A stretch of DNA of 64,000 nucleotides from Palsa-504 sp963787645 (lineage in GTDB: Bacteria > Actinomycetota > Actinomycetes > Streptosporangiales > Streptosporangiaceae). Below are positions 26,684 to 35,387 of the stretch, in pieces. The notes under the pieces are model-generated. The model did not search any database. It worked only from the letters and a program-made list of their open reading frames with translations, and was not told the DNA's origin. The translations under genes were made by a program, and so were the position numbers. The first letter of the stretch is position 1. Every line of letters begins with the position of its first letter. The stretch lies in the NCBI GenBank assembly GCA_963787645.1, contig CAWBDS010000004.1:124001-188000 (forward strand). The letters are read 5' to 3'.

Positions 26684-28183
26684 GTGGAGAAACCGTTGTT
26701 CGAAGCCACCGATTCGTTCGCGTTCTTCGACTACTTCCGCGTCCCCTATCAGGTCCGGCCTCCCCGCCTGGAGAACGGCCACGCAGGCGCCGCGCAGTTC
26801 GTGCGCGCCGTGAGCACGAAGGGACAGGATCCGCGCTCGCTGCTGTGGGTCAGCGGAGAGACCCGGCCGGCGGCGCAGAGCGAGGCCGGCCGACTCGGCC
26901 GGTACCGGCTCGGCGGGTTTACCTTCTTCGCATCCGTGGTGCCGGACCCGCTCGTCCCGGCCATGCTCCCGCAGTCCGGGCAGAACTGGCACCCGGCCGA
27001 ATGCGTGCAAGACGCAGACGGCGCCGTGGTGGCCTCCATCTGGCGGGACGCGAGGGGCAACGTGTTCCTCCCGTTCGATCCGGGCGAGGTGATGCGGCTG
27101 TTCTGGTCGGAGGGGTACCGGGACGTGGGGCGCTCGGCCGTGACCGCTTTTAGCCGCGCCGTCGCCATGCGCGGCTACTACCTGGCCCGCCCGCTTATGC
27201 CCCGCTCGGTTCAGCTCCGGCTGCGCCGGCTGTTCACCCACGTCCAGGCCGCTTCGACCTTCCCGGGGTGGCCGGTCGAAGACAGCCTGCACGACTTCTA
27301 CGACTGGCTGTTCGCGGTGACCGCCAAGCTGGCGGGCGTCCCGGTGCCGTTCCTGCACCCGTGGCCGGACGGCCGGTCCTGGGCCCTGATCCTGACCCAC
27401 GACGTGGAAACGGCCGGCGGATACCGCGACATGGACCTGCTGCGCGAGCCCGAGCGGACCCGCGGCTACCGGTCGTCATGGAACTTTGTCGGTGCCCGCT
27501 ACCTGGTCGATGACGAGCAGGTCCGGTCGCTGAAGGAGGACGGCTGTGAGGTCGGCGTGCACGGGCTCGTGCACGACGGCCGGGATCTGAACCAGCGGAC
27601 GCTGGACCGGCGCCTGCCGGCCATGTGGGAGTACGCCAGCCGCTGGGGCGCCGTCGGGTTCCGCTCACCGGCCACGCACCGGGGCTGGGACCTGATGCCC
27701 GGGCTCGGCTTCGACTACGACTCGTCTTACAGCGACACCGACCCGTACGAACCGCAGGCGGGGGGCTGCTGCACCGTCCTGCCCTACTTCAACCGGACGA
27801 TGGTGGAGCTACCAATCACCCTGGCCCAGGATCACACCCTGTTCACCATCCTGCAGCATCCCGACGCGGATCTCTGGTTGCGCAAGGCCAGGTGCATCCG
27901 GGAGCGCGGCGGCATGGTCCTGGTGCTCACTCACCCGGACTACGCACACGACCAGCGGCTGGCCGACGGCTATCGCACGCTGCTCGATACGTTCGCCGGC
28001 GACCAGACCGTCTGGCACGCGCTGCCGCGGGAAGTGGCAGCCTGGTGGCGCAGGCGGGCCTCCTCGACGATCCGCCCCGACGGCGGCGGGTGGATCATCG
28101 ACGGCCCGGCGTCGCAGGACGGACGGGTCCGCTTCGCGACGCTCGAGGCTGCGGAAGAACAGGTCCGCTCGGCCGTCCCGTGA
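26684..28183 (+). CDS. Polysaccharide deacetylase family protein
   Basis: A 499-residue protein with GTG start 16 bases after the ligase gene. The first 220 residues are unassigned. The C-terminal half is NodB-like: ILTHDVETAGGY carries the catalytic Asp, VGVHGLVHDGRD the two zinc His (HxxxH), FRSPATHRGWD the Arg motif, and VLTHPDYAH the last His. These keep the metal and catalytic positions, unlike the secreted protein at 11695. No signal peptide is visible, so it may act in the cytoplasm on lipid-linked sugars. It ends the operon; a convergent methyltransferase gene starts two bases later. Confidence 0.8.
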   Translation: MEKPLFEATDSFAFFDYFRVPYQVRPPRLENGHAGAAQFVRAVSTKGQDPRSLLWVSGETRPAAQSEAGRLGRYRLGGFTFFASVVPDPLVPAMLPQSGQNWHPAECVQDADGAVVASIWRDARGNVFLPFDPGEVMRLFWSEGYRDVGRSAVTAFSRAVAMRGYYLARPLMPRSVQLRLRRLFTHVQAASTFPGWPVEDSLHDFYDWLFAVTAKLAGVPVPFLHPWPDGRSWALILTHDVETAGGYRDMDLLREPERTRGYRSSWNFVGARYLVDDEQVRSLKEDGCEVGVHGLVHDGRDLNQRTLDRRLPAMWEYASRWGAVGFRSPATHRGWDLMPGLGFDYDSSYSDTDPYEPQAGGCCTVLPYFNRTMVELPITLAQDHTLFTILQHPDADLWLRKARCIRERGGMVLVLTHPDYAHDQRLADGYRTLLDTFAGDQTVWHALPREVAAWWRRRASSTIRPDGGGWIIDGPASQDGRVRFATLEAAEEQVRSAVP

Positions 28184-28184
28184 C

Positions 28185-29003
28185 TCAGGGCTTGCGCAGC
28201 GCCCAGACCGCGGTGTGGCTGACGCCTCGAAGCGGACCCGGCACGACGGCGGCGGTTACCGGGGCCAGACCCACCCCGGTAACCGTCAGCAGCCGGTAAT
28301 CGAGGCCGTGAGTAAGGAATTGCGTCATCGGCCGGATCGCGAAACCCCGGACGTGATCACCGTTACCGATATGCAGTGTCGTTGGCTGCCGGCCCGTCAT
28401 GAGCAGCACGCGATTGTGCAGCGCGGCGAGATTAGGCGCGGCGACCACCAAAATGCCGCCCGGCCGCAATACCCGGCGCACTTCCCGCATGGCTGGCATC
28501 AGATTTTTCACGGTGACCAGGTCGCGATTCCAGATCACTAGATCGAATTCGCCGTCGGCGCCCGGCAGGGCTGCCGCCTCAAGATCCACTTTGTAAAAGT
28601 CCGTTTGCGAGCTTACCGCCGGATCCCTTTTATCGTCTTCATCGTAGATAACCGGACGGTCCGGGGCGGCCAGCTGATCACGGAATATCAGCGTCTGGCG
28701 GCCCTGGCCCGGCTGGACCTGCAGCAGGCTGCTCCGGTCCGGCGCCATGTCCCGGATGACGCGCGCGATCTCACCGACAACGGCGTCCTCGATCCGCTGG
28801 TGCCTGCGCTGCCGCACGTCCTCCGGCGACCCGGCCTCGGCCGGCCCGGCTATGACCGGCCCCGCTTTGACCGCCGCGCCCCACAGGCCACTTCCGGTGA
28901 CGTGCCGGGCCGTCAGCCATGCCGCCGGGGCCGCCCGGTCGATGAAACGACGAAACCCGAGGCTGTGATCGACGTCATCGACCACCGCGATCCCGCCTGG
29001 CAC
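28185..29003 (-). CDS. Class I SAM methyltransferase, with the tail of the upstream one fused on
   Basis: A 272-codon frame that holds two things. The first 45 or so codons (PGGIAVVDDVDHSLGFRRF) are the missing C-terminal end of the methyltransferase at 28975-29673. The rest is a second methyltransferase domain: SLLQVQPGQGRQTLIF replaces the usual glycine-rich motif I, then GEFDLVIWNRDLVTVKNLMP and REVRRVLRPGGILVVAAPN (motifs II/III). No stop separates the two parts, so the native protein may be a didomain enzyme split by one frameshift at about 29008. The substrate is unknown; it is next to the polysaccharide operon, convergent with it. Confidence 0.65.
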   Translation of the reverse strand: MPGGIAVVDDVDHSLGFRRFIDRAAPAAWLTARHVTGSGLWGAAVKAGPVIAGPAEAGSPEDVRQRRHQRIEDAVVGEIARVIRDMAPDRSSLLQVQPGQGRQTLIFRDQLAAPDRPVIYDEDDKRDPAVSSQTDFYKVDLEAAALPGADGEFDLVIWNRDLVTVKNLMPAMREVRRVLRPGGILVVAAPNLAALHNRVLLMTGRQPTTLHIGNGDHVRGFAIRPMTQFLTHGLDYRLLTVTGVGLAPVTAAVVPGPLRGVSHTAVWALRKP

Positions 29004-29673
29004 GAGCGCCGGCCGAGACCGTGTCGAGCTCGAAGCACATGTTGCGCGCGGTGTGCAGGCTGTCGTGCACGAACAGGTCGACCCGCCTGAGCTTGCGCAT
29101 CAGCCCGGGCAGCCGCTCCCGGCTGGTTCCCGCCACGTATGACCAGCGGGATCCCAGGTCGCCCCGCACCGCTATCCCGATCTCGTGGTGCAGCGCCGGA
29201 TCCACCGCCGGGAGATCGATGCTCCACAGGTGCCCGGCGCCGTTGCGCTTCAGGCCCTCGAGGATCACGCGGCTGGTGAGCCCGTGGGCCACACCGGTTT
29301 CCACCACGATCGAGGGACGCGAGTGCGCGACGACGCACCAGATGGCTGCGGCCTGCGCCCGGTCGCCGTCGTTCCACCCTCCGTACGAGGCACGGCCGAC
29401 GCGCAAGCCTGCCGCGGTGAGGTCGGCGACGACCGCGTCCCAGACCTCGCCGAACCGTTCCGATTCCGGGCACGGCCAGGGCGCGCCGATGATGTCGTGC
29501 AGCGCGGGCGCCCAGTCCTGCGTGACGGTGTAATGCTCGCTCCGCGGCCCGCCCAGCGCCGCTAGCTCCCGCAGGTCCTGACGCCGGTCAATACGCCCGC
29601 GAATACGCTCGACGCCCGAACGAGGAGAACGCATCATCGTCCGCGATGACCGCACGACATATCCGAGCCGCAT
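28975..29673 (-). CDS. Class I SAM-dependent methyltransferase, N-terminal part (frameshifted)
   Basis: The start at 29673 has a GAGGGGCGG ribosome site; an open frame extends upstream but is not methyltransferase-like. SAM-binding motif I is SIVVETGVAHGLTSRVI, followed by LWSIDLPAVDP and VDLFVHDSLHTARNMCFEL, where the acidic DSLHT is a typical active-site region. The frame ends prematurely at 28975. The expected continuation LVPGGIAVVDDVDHS is in the neighbouring frame from about 29008, so the gene is broken here or the base count is wrong. Confidence 0.7.
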   Translation of the reverse strand: MRLGYVVRSSRTMMRSPRSGVERIRGRIDRRQDLRELAALGGPRSEHYTVTQDWAPALHDIIGAPWPCPESERFGEVWDAVVADLTAAGLRVGRASYGGWNDGDRAQAAAIWCVVAHSRPSIVVETGVAHGLTSRVILEGLKRNGAGHLWSIDLPAVDPALHHEIGIAVRGDLGSRWSYVAGTSRERLPGLMRKLRRVDLFVHDSLHTARNMCFELDTVSAGARARRDRGGR

Positions 29674-29831
29674 CGATTTCCGCCCCTCGGCCCCGGCAAA
29701 TCCTGACGAAGCAAGCCTAACCCTATACCGGGTCGTTAGATATATGGTATCGCGCCAAATTCTCAGATAAACTGACAACATCCGCTAATAAACGATATTC
29801 GGGGTAATACCTGACGGAAGTACAGCGAGAT

Positions 29832-30689
29832 ATGGATCATCGCCTGCACCGCAGAGTGGCCTGGGGCCGGGTTATTGTCGCGGGCGTAATCGCGATCGGC
29901 ATCGTCTACGGGGGACTGGCGGTGCGGGCGGTGGACCAGCACCGTTCCGCGCCGCCTCCGCCCGGAGGGTATTTCTTGCTGCAGCCGGTCGGCTGGTACG
30001 CTCGACTGCCCGACGACGCCGCCGCGGCGGCCGAGGTCCGCCGCTCGACCTGGGAGCCACGGCCCGGCAACGCGCAGGACAACGCGGTGGAGCCGGCTCA
30101 CCTGGTGCTGCAACCCGTCGACCATGCATCGGGTGCGTACGATCCGCGGTGGAACAAGTACATCCTGGACCGGATCACCGGCGATTTCACCGGTACCACC
30201 GACGAGATTTTCCAGTGGGCCGCGGCCAAGTGGGGGATCCCGGACAACCTGCTCCGGACGATCGCCTACCTCGAATCGGACTGGAACCAGTCCAACTACG
30301 GCGATTTCGTCGACGATCACGCCCAGTGCCCGGCTGGCTACCAAAAACTGCCCTGTCCGGTCACGTTCGGTATCGTCGGGACCAAGTCCACGAGCTGGCC
30401 CGGGATCTTCCCGTGGAACCGGGACTCGACCGCCGCGGCCGTCGACGTGCTCGGCGGCTGGCTCCGAGGTTGCTATGAAGGCTGGGTGTGGTGGCTTGGC
30501 GAGCACGGAAACCGGTCCCACGGGGTCTACCGCGCCGGCAACATCTGGGGTTGCGTGGGCGCCTGGTACTCGGGCGACTGGCTTGACGGCAGCACGACGG
30601 CCCGGCACTCCGGCGAGGGATATATCCATCTAGCCCAATACTGGGAGCAACTCCAGCCCTGGCTGCAGCCCGGCTTCGTCCCTAAATGA
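29832..30689 (+). CDS. Membrane-anchored lytic-transglycosylase-like protein
   Basis: A 285-residue protein with an N-terminal membrane anchor (VIVAGVIAIGIVYGGLAV). The extracellular part contains AAAKWGIPDNLLRTIAYLES, which looks like the start of a lysozyme/SLT fold; the Glu of LES is the candidate catalytic acid. Two Cys pairs (CPAGYQKLPC and later GCYEG/GCVG) may form disulfides. The length and Trp-rich C-terminus are unlike ordinary SLT proteins, so substrate preference is uncertain. It lies just before a MurJ flippase gene, consistent with a cell-wall role, and is followed by a good terminator. Confidence 0.65.
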   Translation: MDHRLHRRVAWGRVIVAGVIAIGIVYGGLAVRAVDQHRSAPPPPGGYFLLQPVGWYARLPDDAAAAAEVRRSTWEPRPGNAQDNAVEPAHLVLQPVDHASGAYDPRWNKYILDRITGDFTGTTDEIFQWAAAKWGIPDNLLRTIAYLESDWNQSNYGDFVDDHAQCPAGYQKLPCPVTFGIVGTKSTSWPGIFPWNRDSTAAAVDVLGGWLRGCYEGWVWWLGEHGNRSHGVYRAGNIWGCVGAWYSGDWLDGSTTARHSGEGYIHLAQYWEQLQPWLQPGFVPK

Positions 30690-30697
30690 CGTAGCGG

Positions 30698-30725
30698 CCC
30701 TCACCGGAGTGAGGGTTGTATTTTC
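30698..30725 (+). terminator. Rho-independent terminator
   Basis: Stem CCCTCA/TGAGGG (30698-30703 with 30710-30715), a 6-base loop, then a T-rich run TTGTATTTT. It is one of the few canonical terminators in the window and closes the transglycosylase-like gene. Confidence 0.75.
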
Positions 30726-30773
30726 CCTGGTCTCTGCGCTCTCTTGTGAGGGGTGACTGGACGGAGGCCTGGC

Positions 30774-32480
30774 GTGCAGAGGGACCAGGAATTGCCTGTG
30801 CCGACCGAGGAGGGAGGGCGGCACCGCAAGAGCACCACGCTAGCGGAGCCGGCCGACCCGGGCCCGGCGCACCGGCTTGGTGAGGGCATCGCCCGCGGTG
30901 CCGCCGTCGTCGCCGGCCTGACCATATTGTCCCGGGTCCTGGGCCTGGTCCGCACCCTGGTGTTCTCCCAGACCGTCGGCGCGAGCTGCCTCGGCACGGC
31001 CTACGTCACCGCCAACCAGGTGCCCGACCTGCTGTACCAGCTGATCCTGGGCGGCGCGCTGACCAGTGCGATGGTCCCGGTGCTGGCCCGCTCGGCCGCC
31101 CTGACCCCCCGGGACCCGGCGGAGAAGGCGCGGGTCAGCCAGATCACCTCGGCGCTCCTGACCTGGACCGTTATCATCGTGGTGCCGCTGGTCCTGATCA
31201 TCATCGCGGTCGCCGGGCCGATCGCCTCGCTGCTTAACCCGAGCAACCCGAACGCGCACTGCGCCCACGCCGACATGGTGGCCGTCACCGGCGAGATGCT
31301 TCGGATCTTCGCGCCCCAGGCGCTGCTGTACGGGTTGTCGGTCGTCCTGTACGGGCTGCTGCAGTCGTTTCGCCGGTTCGCCGCGCCGTCCATCGGCCCG
31401 GGCTTTTCCAGCCTGGTACTCATCGCGTGCTATCTGGCTTTCGGGCCCTTGAACCATGGTCGTTCGCTGGCCCAGATCCCCCTCACGGCCGAGCTCGTCC
31501 TGTCCGTGGGGACCACGCTGGGCATCGCTGTCCTGTTCTTGGTGGCGCTGCCGCCGACGTGGCGGTTGCACCTGCGGTTCCGGCCGACGCTGCGGTGCCC
31601 GCCCGGGGTGGCGCGCCGAGCCGGCGGCCTGGCGATGGTCGGCGTGATCGAGCTCATCGCCATCGGCGTGTCCAACCTGGTGGCCATCGAGCTGGCCAAC
31701 GCGCACGGGAAGACCGGCGCGGTCGTCCTGTTCAACTACGGCTCGCAGGTATTCAACTCGATCGCCGCGATCCTGGCCCTGTCCGTCGTGGTCAGCGCGT
31801 TCCCGGTGCTGTCCGCGCGGGAGGGGGCGGACTTCAGCCGGACCAGCGCCGGGTCGACCCGGGCGGCTTTGCTGCTGGCCTGGCTCGGCACGGCGGTGAT
31901 CGCGGCTATCGCCGTTCCCGCCGCGCACGTGCTGGCCAAGCAGCCCGATCAGGTCTCACAGCTGACCTGGGAGTTTGTCTTGTACGCTCCGGCTATCGCG
32001 GGCACCGCGGTGGTCGCCAGCCTGTCCCGGGTCATGTTCGTCATCGGGCGGCTCAAGGTCGCCACCGTGGCGCTGGCCGGCGGCTGGCTGGTCACGATCG
32101 TGGTCGACCTCGTCCTGGTCCAGCTCGTTCCGGCGCGCCTGGTACCCGCGGTGCTAGCCCTCGGGATCACGATCGGTCAGACCGTGGCGGCCATCCCGTT
32201 GGCGTTCGTGACCCGCAAGATCTGCGGCCCGGGCGCCGTGCAAGGTACCCGGCACGCGGCGCTGGCCGGGCTGGCCGCCTGCGCGGCGGGCGCCGCGGTG
32301 GGCGTGGCGGTCAGCCTGGCGGTGCCGCTGCATCACAAGCTGGTGGCCGCGGCGGTTGCGGTTCCCGCGGCCGGCTGCGCGATCATCGCGTTCGGGGTCG
32401 TCGCCTACTTCCTCGACGACGGTGACCTGAAGACCGTCCTGGCCTGGCTCCGCCGGGCGCTGGCCAAAGTGCGGCGGTAG
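30774..32480 (+). CDS. murJ: MurJ-family lipid II flippase
   Basis: A 568-residue integral membrane protein with about 14 helices. The start GTG 30774 is placed by GGAGG a few bases upstream. The MviN/MurJ signature is clear in LSRVLGLVRTLVFSQTVGA, ANQVPDLLYQLILGGALTSA and YGLLQSFRRFAAPSIGP. The family moves lipid-linked peptidoglycan precursor across the membrane. It is closely similar over its whole length to the protein at 52622-54280, so the two are recent paralogues. The exopolysaccharide operon has a third, more distant member. Confidence 0.88.
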   Translation: MQRDQELPVPTEEGGRHRKSTTLAEPADPGPAHRLGEGIARGAAVVAGLTILSRVLGLVRTLVFSQTVGASCLGTAYVTANQVPDLLYQLILGGALTSAMVPVLARSAALTPRDPAEKARVSQITSALLTWTVIIVVPLVLIIIAVAGPIASLLNPSNPNAHCAHADMVAVTGEMLRIFAPQALLYGLSVVLYGLLQSFRRFAAPSIGPGFSSLVLIACYLAFGPLNHGRSLAQIPLTAELVLSVGTTLGIAVLFLVALPPTWRLHLRFRPTLRCPPGVARRAGGLAMVGVIELIAIGVSNLVAIELANAHGKTGAVVLFNYGSQVFNSIAAILALSVVVSAFPVLSAREGADFSRTSAGSTRAALLLAWLGTAVIAAIAVPAAHVLAKQPDQVSQLTWEFVLYAPAIAGTAVVASLSRVMFVIGRLKVATVALAGGWLVTIVVDLVLVQLVPARLVPAVLALGITIGQTVAAIPLAFVTRKICGPGAVQGTRHAALAGLAACAAGAAVGVAVSLAVPLHHKLVAAAVAVPAAGCAIIAFGVVAYFLDDGDLKTVLAWLRRALAKVRR

Positions 32481-32537
32481 GGATCCTGTGCCGCAGGCCG
32501 CAATTGTCCCGAACCACATGGTCCGACCCGATATGGA

Positions 32538-32561
32538 CGGTATGTTGGGCCGCGTAATCGC
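32538..32561 (+). promoter_or_regulatory. Shared GGTATGT...TAATCGC element, copy 1
   Basis: GGTATGTT (from 32539) and, eight bases on, TAATCGC (to 32561). The element lies 80 bases before the start of the TPR/ectodomain gene. The same pair of blocks occurs before the two NB-ARC paralogues (37094 and 42283) at similar distance. It may be a shared operator or part of the promoter. Confidence 0.5.
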
Positions 32562-32618
32562 TCGCCTAGCAGGCGATACTTTGTCCAGCCCGAGCTGGGG
32601 AGGCGGGGTGGCGAACCG

Positions 32619-35372
32619 GTGTCCAGCGATCAGGTAATCGCGGGTGATGCGCCGCGCGGGCCAGCCGAAGCGTTTCCCTTAGGGGAGCCGGCGGTCCAGC
32701 TAGCCCTGGACACGGCCCGGGCGGCTGATCAAGCGGGCCTGTACACCGCGGTGCTGGACATCATGGCCATGCTCGCGCCAGAAGGTACACAGCGGGCGCT
32801 ATTGCACGCGGCCGGGCAGACGGGTGTCCTGGTCCGCGGCCGCCGGGTGCCCGCCGACCAGGTCGCCCAGGCGCTGACCTCGCTCGCTGACCGGTCACTG
32901 CTCACCGTGAGCCCGGACGCCCAGACCATCAGCATGCCCGGGCCGGTGGCGGACCTCGTCCGGGCCGAGCGGGGTGACAGCGCGCCGCGGGCTCCCGAGA
33001 TCGGCGAGCCGCTGACCGCGATCTATCAGGCCGCGGGCCGGTCCGCCGACGCGATTTCGCTGTTGGAGCACATCCTGGTCGCCCGGCAGCGGGTCCTCGG
33101 CCCGAAGCATCCGGACACCCTGGCCGCGCAGAACGACCTGGCCGCCACCTATCAGGCCGCGGACCGGTTCGCCGAGGCCATGCTGCTGTTCAAGCTGACC
33201 CTGGCCGCGCGCGAACGGGTGCTCGGCGCTGACCATCCAAGCACGCTGAACTCGCGCGCCAGCCTGGCCGCCGCCTACCAGGCCATGGGCCAGGTCAGCG
33301 AGGCGATCCCGCTGATGGAACAGACCGTGGCCGGACGCGAGCCGCTGCTGGGAGCAGACCACCCGGCCGTTCTGGCCGCCCAAGCGGACCCGGCCGCCGC
33401 GCAGCAGGAGATCGATCAGGGCGATGCGACGATCCGGATCGTTCCGCTCCCTGAACTGCTGCCCGCTGTCGCTGGGCAGCAGCCCCTCGAGGAGCAGCCA
33501 GCCGAGCAGGAGCCAGCCGAGCAGGAGCCAGCCGAGCAGGAGCCAGCCGAGCAGGAGCCAGCCGAGAAGCCAGTCCCCGGCCCCGTCCAGCCCCAGGCTG
33601 CCCCATCGTCTGATGACGCGGCTCTCGAGCCCATCGCCGCCGGGCAGCAGGAGACGGATCAGGGCGACGCGACGATCCGGATCGTTCCGTTCGCCGAGCC
33701 GCTGCCCGCTGTCGCTGGACAGCAGTCAGTTGAAGAGCCGCCCGCCGAAGAGCCGCCGGCCATACCTGCGGGCCCACCGTCGGCCGACGGGCGCCTGCCT
33801 CGCCGTCGGCGGCGCTGGTTCGGCCGCAGGGGCGGGCTGGAGTCGTCGGCACCACGAGATATATCTGAGCGCACGCCGTCCGCCGGGGGGCTGCCCGCGG
33901 CGACCGTTGCCGAAGAGCTGGCCCGTGCCGCCGTCGAGCCCGCGCCGGTCCCCGAGCCGGAGCAGGACTCAGGACAAGACGTATCCGAGCCTGCGCCGCC
34001 CGCGGCTCCGGCCGCCGTTCCGCTAGCCGAGGAGCCGGTACCGGCAACCGGCGCCGAGGAGCTTTCCGCTTCGGCTGATCAGGAGGAGCAAAGGCCGGCC
34101 GCCGAGGAGTCGACCGGCGGGGAACCAGCTGAAGAGCCGGTCGGTGGCCTGGTCGAGCCCGCGCCGGTCTCCGAGGCAGAGCCGGAGGCGTGGCAAGACG
34201 CATCCGAGCCAGCGCCGCCCGCCGAGGAGCTGGCAGCGGAAGTAGTGCCTGCCCTGGAGGCGTCGGCCGAGGAGGCGCCGGCCGAGGAGCTGGCTGCCAA
34301 GGAGTCGGAGACGGAGGAGCCGACCGGGGAGCCGCCCGCTCCGGTCACCGAGGAATCGGCTGCCGAAGAGCCCCCCGCGGACGAGCCGCTCCCGGCGGAG
34401 GAGCTGCTCCCGGCGGAGGAGCTGCTCCCGGCGGAGGAGCCGCTGATCGGGCCGGCGGGCAGCGGAAGGCCCGCGGCGGGCGGCAACCGGTCGGCCCGGC
34501 GTCGGCGGCGGGTGCCGAGCCTGGTGGCCGGGGTGGTGATCGCGATAGCCGCGGGCGGGGTGGCCGGTGTCCTCACCCGGCCGCACGCCGGGCCCTCTCA
34601 CCACGGCCCGGGGGCTTCGCAACAGGCCGGGAGCCAGCCCCTCAGCGCGGCGTCGCAGCTGGCCGCCGTCTGGGTCGCGCAGCAGGTCGCGCGTAACGCG
34701 ATCGTGGCCTGTGATCCGCTGATGTGCTCGGCGCTGCGCGCTCAGGGAGTGCCCGCGACGGACCTGCTGGTGCTGCGGGCCGACACCGCGAGCCCACTGG
34801 GCGCCCAGGTGGTCGTGGTCACGCCGGCGGTGCGCAGCGAGTTCGGCAGCCGGGTGGACAGTGTGTACGCGCCGTCGGTCATCGCCGGCTTCGGGTCGGG
34901 CTCGGGTCTGGTGAGCGTGCAGGTCGTTGCCCAGGACGGGCCCGCGGCCTACCTGGCCGCGCTGCACCAGGACGCGGCGGCCCGGAAGATAGCCGGAGCC
35001 CAGCTGCTGGCCAACAAGCATATTCAGGTCTCGGCCGAGGCCCGGGCGCAGCTGGCGGCGGGCGCGGTCGATGCCCGGCTGCTGATCATCCTCCCGGCGC
35101 TCGCCGCGGCGCACCCGATCCAGGTCCTGGACTTCGGCGATCCCGGTCAAGGGGTGGGCCCCGGCGTCCCGCTGTGCTCGGTCGATCTGTCGGGTTCCGG
35201 CCAGGTCGCCCACCTGCCCGACGTCAGCTACCTGCGCTGGCTGACCAGTTTCGTCGGGACTCAGCTGGTGCCGTTCACGGGCAGCATGTCGGTGGTGCAG
35301 GACGCCGGCCAGCCGGTCGTGCGGGTGGTGTTCGCGCAGCCCAGCCCGCTCGGGCTGCTCTCCCACACGTGA
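32619..35372 (+). CDS. Winged-helix/TPR transmembrane protein with acidic linker and ectodomain
   Basis: A 917-residue protein. Residues 40-115 match the winged-helix segment of the NB-ARC paralogues (AVLDIMAMLAPEGTQRALLH ... LADRSLLTVSPD), but no NTPase precedes it. TPR repeats follow (residues 125-265; LGPKHPDTLAAQNDLAATYQ). Two copies of QGDATIRIVP (near residues 267 and 348) flank a PAEQE tandem repeat. A long Glu/Pro/Ala-rich linker then leads to a basic cluster (ARRRRRVPS), one transmembrane helix (about 633-655) and a 260-residue extracellular domain with CDPLMC and unknown fold. The arrangement suggests a transmembrane adaptor with an outside sensor and inside TPR/winged-helix module. 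Start GTG 32619. Confidence 0.75.
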   Translation: MSSDQVIAGDAPRGPAEAFPLGEPAVQLALDTARAADQAGLYTAVLDIMAMLAPEGTQRALLHAAGQTGVLVRGRRVPADQVAQALTSLADRSLLTVSPDAQTISMPGPVADLVRAERGDSAPRAPEIGEPLTAIYQAAGRSADAISLLEHILVARQRVLGPKHPDTLAAQNDLAATYQAADRFAEAMLLFKLTLAARERVLGADHPSTLNSRASLAAAYQAMGQVSEAIPLMEQTVAGREPLLGADHPAVLAAQADPAAAQQEIDQGDATIRIVPLPELLPAVAGQQPLEEQPAEQEPAEQEPAEQEPAEQEPAEKPVPGPVQPQAAPSSDDAALEPIAAGQQETDQGDATIRIVPFAEPLPAVAGQQSVEEPPAEEPPAIPAGPPSADGRLPRRRRRWFGRRGGLESSAPRDISERTPSAGGLPAATVAEELARAAVEPAPVPEPEQDSGQDVSEPAPPAAPAAVPLAEEPVPATGAEELSASADQEEQRPAAEESTGGEPAEEPVGGLVEPAPVSEAEPEAWQDASEPAPPAEELAAEVVPALEASAEEAPAEELAAKESETEEPTGEPPAPVTEESAAEEPPADEPLPAEELLPAEELLPAEEPLIGPAGSGRPAAGGNRSARRRRRVPSLVAGVVIAIAAGGVAGVLTRPHAGPSHHGPGASQQAGSQPLSAASQLAAVWVAQQVARNAIVACDPLMCSALRAQGVPATDLLVLRADTASPLGAQVVVVTPAVRSEFGSRVDSVYAPSVIAGFGSGSGLVSVQVVAQDGPAAYLAALHQDAAARKIAGAQLLANKHIQVSAEARAQLAAGAVDARLLIILPALAAAHPIQVLDFGDPGQGVGPGVPLCSVDLSGSGQVAHLPDVSYLRWLTSFVGTQLVPFTGSMSVVQDAGQPVVRVVFAQPSPLGLLSHT
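33504..33563 (+). repeat. 15-bp tandem repeat, four copies
   Basis: Four consecutive GAGCAGGAGCCAGCC units encode the EQEPA repeat in the acidic linker of the membrane protein. Such repeats vary in copy number by slippage. Confidence 0.9.
34391..34444 (+). repeat. 18-bp tandem repeat, three copies
   Basis: Three units of CCCGGCGGAGGAGCTGCT (the last with one change) encode LPAEEL repeats close to the transmembrane helix of the same protein. Confidence 0.85.
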
Positions 35373-35387
35373 TCAGTCAGGCACCGG

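Noticed and set aside
33504..34444. CRISPR-like array
   Set aside because: The repeats are short, directly adjacent and in frame within a coding sequence; there are no spacers.
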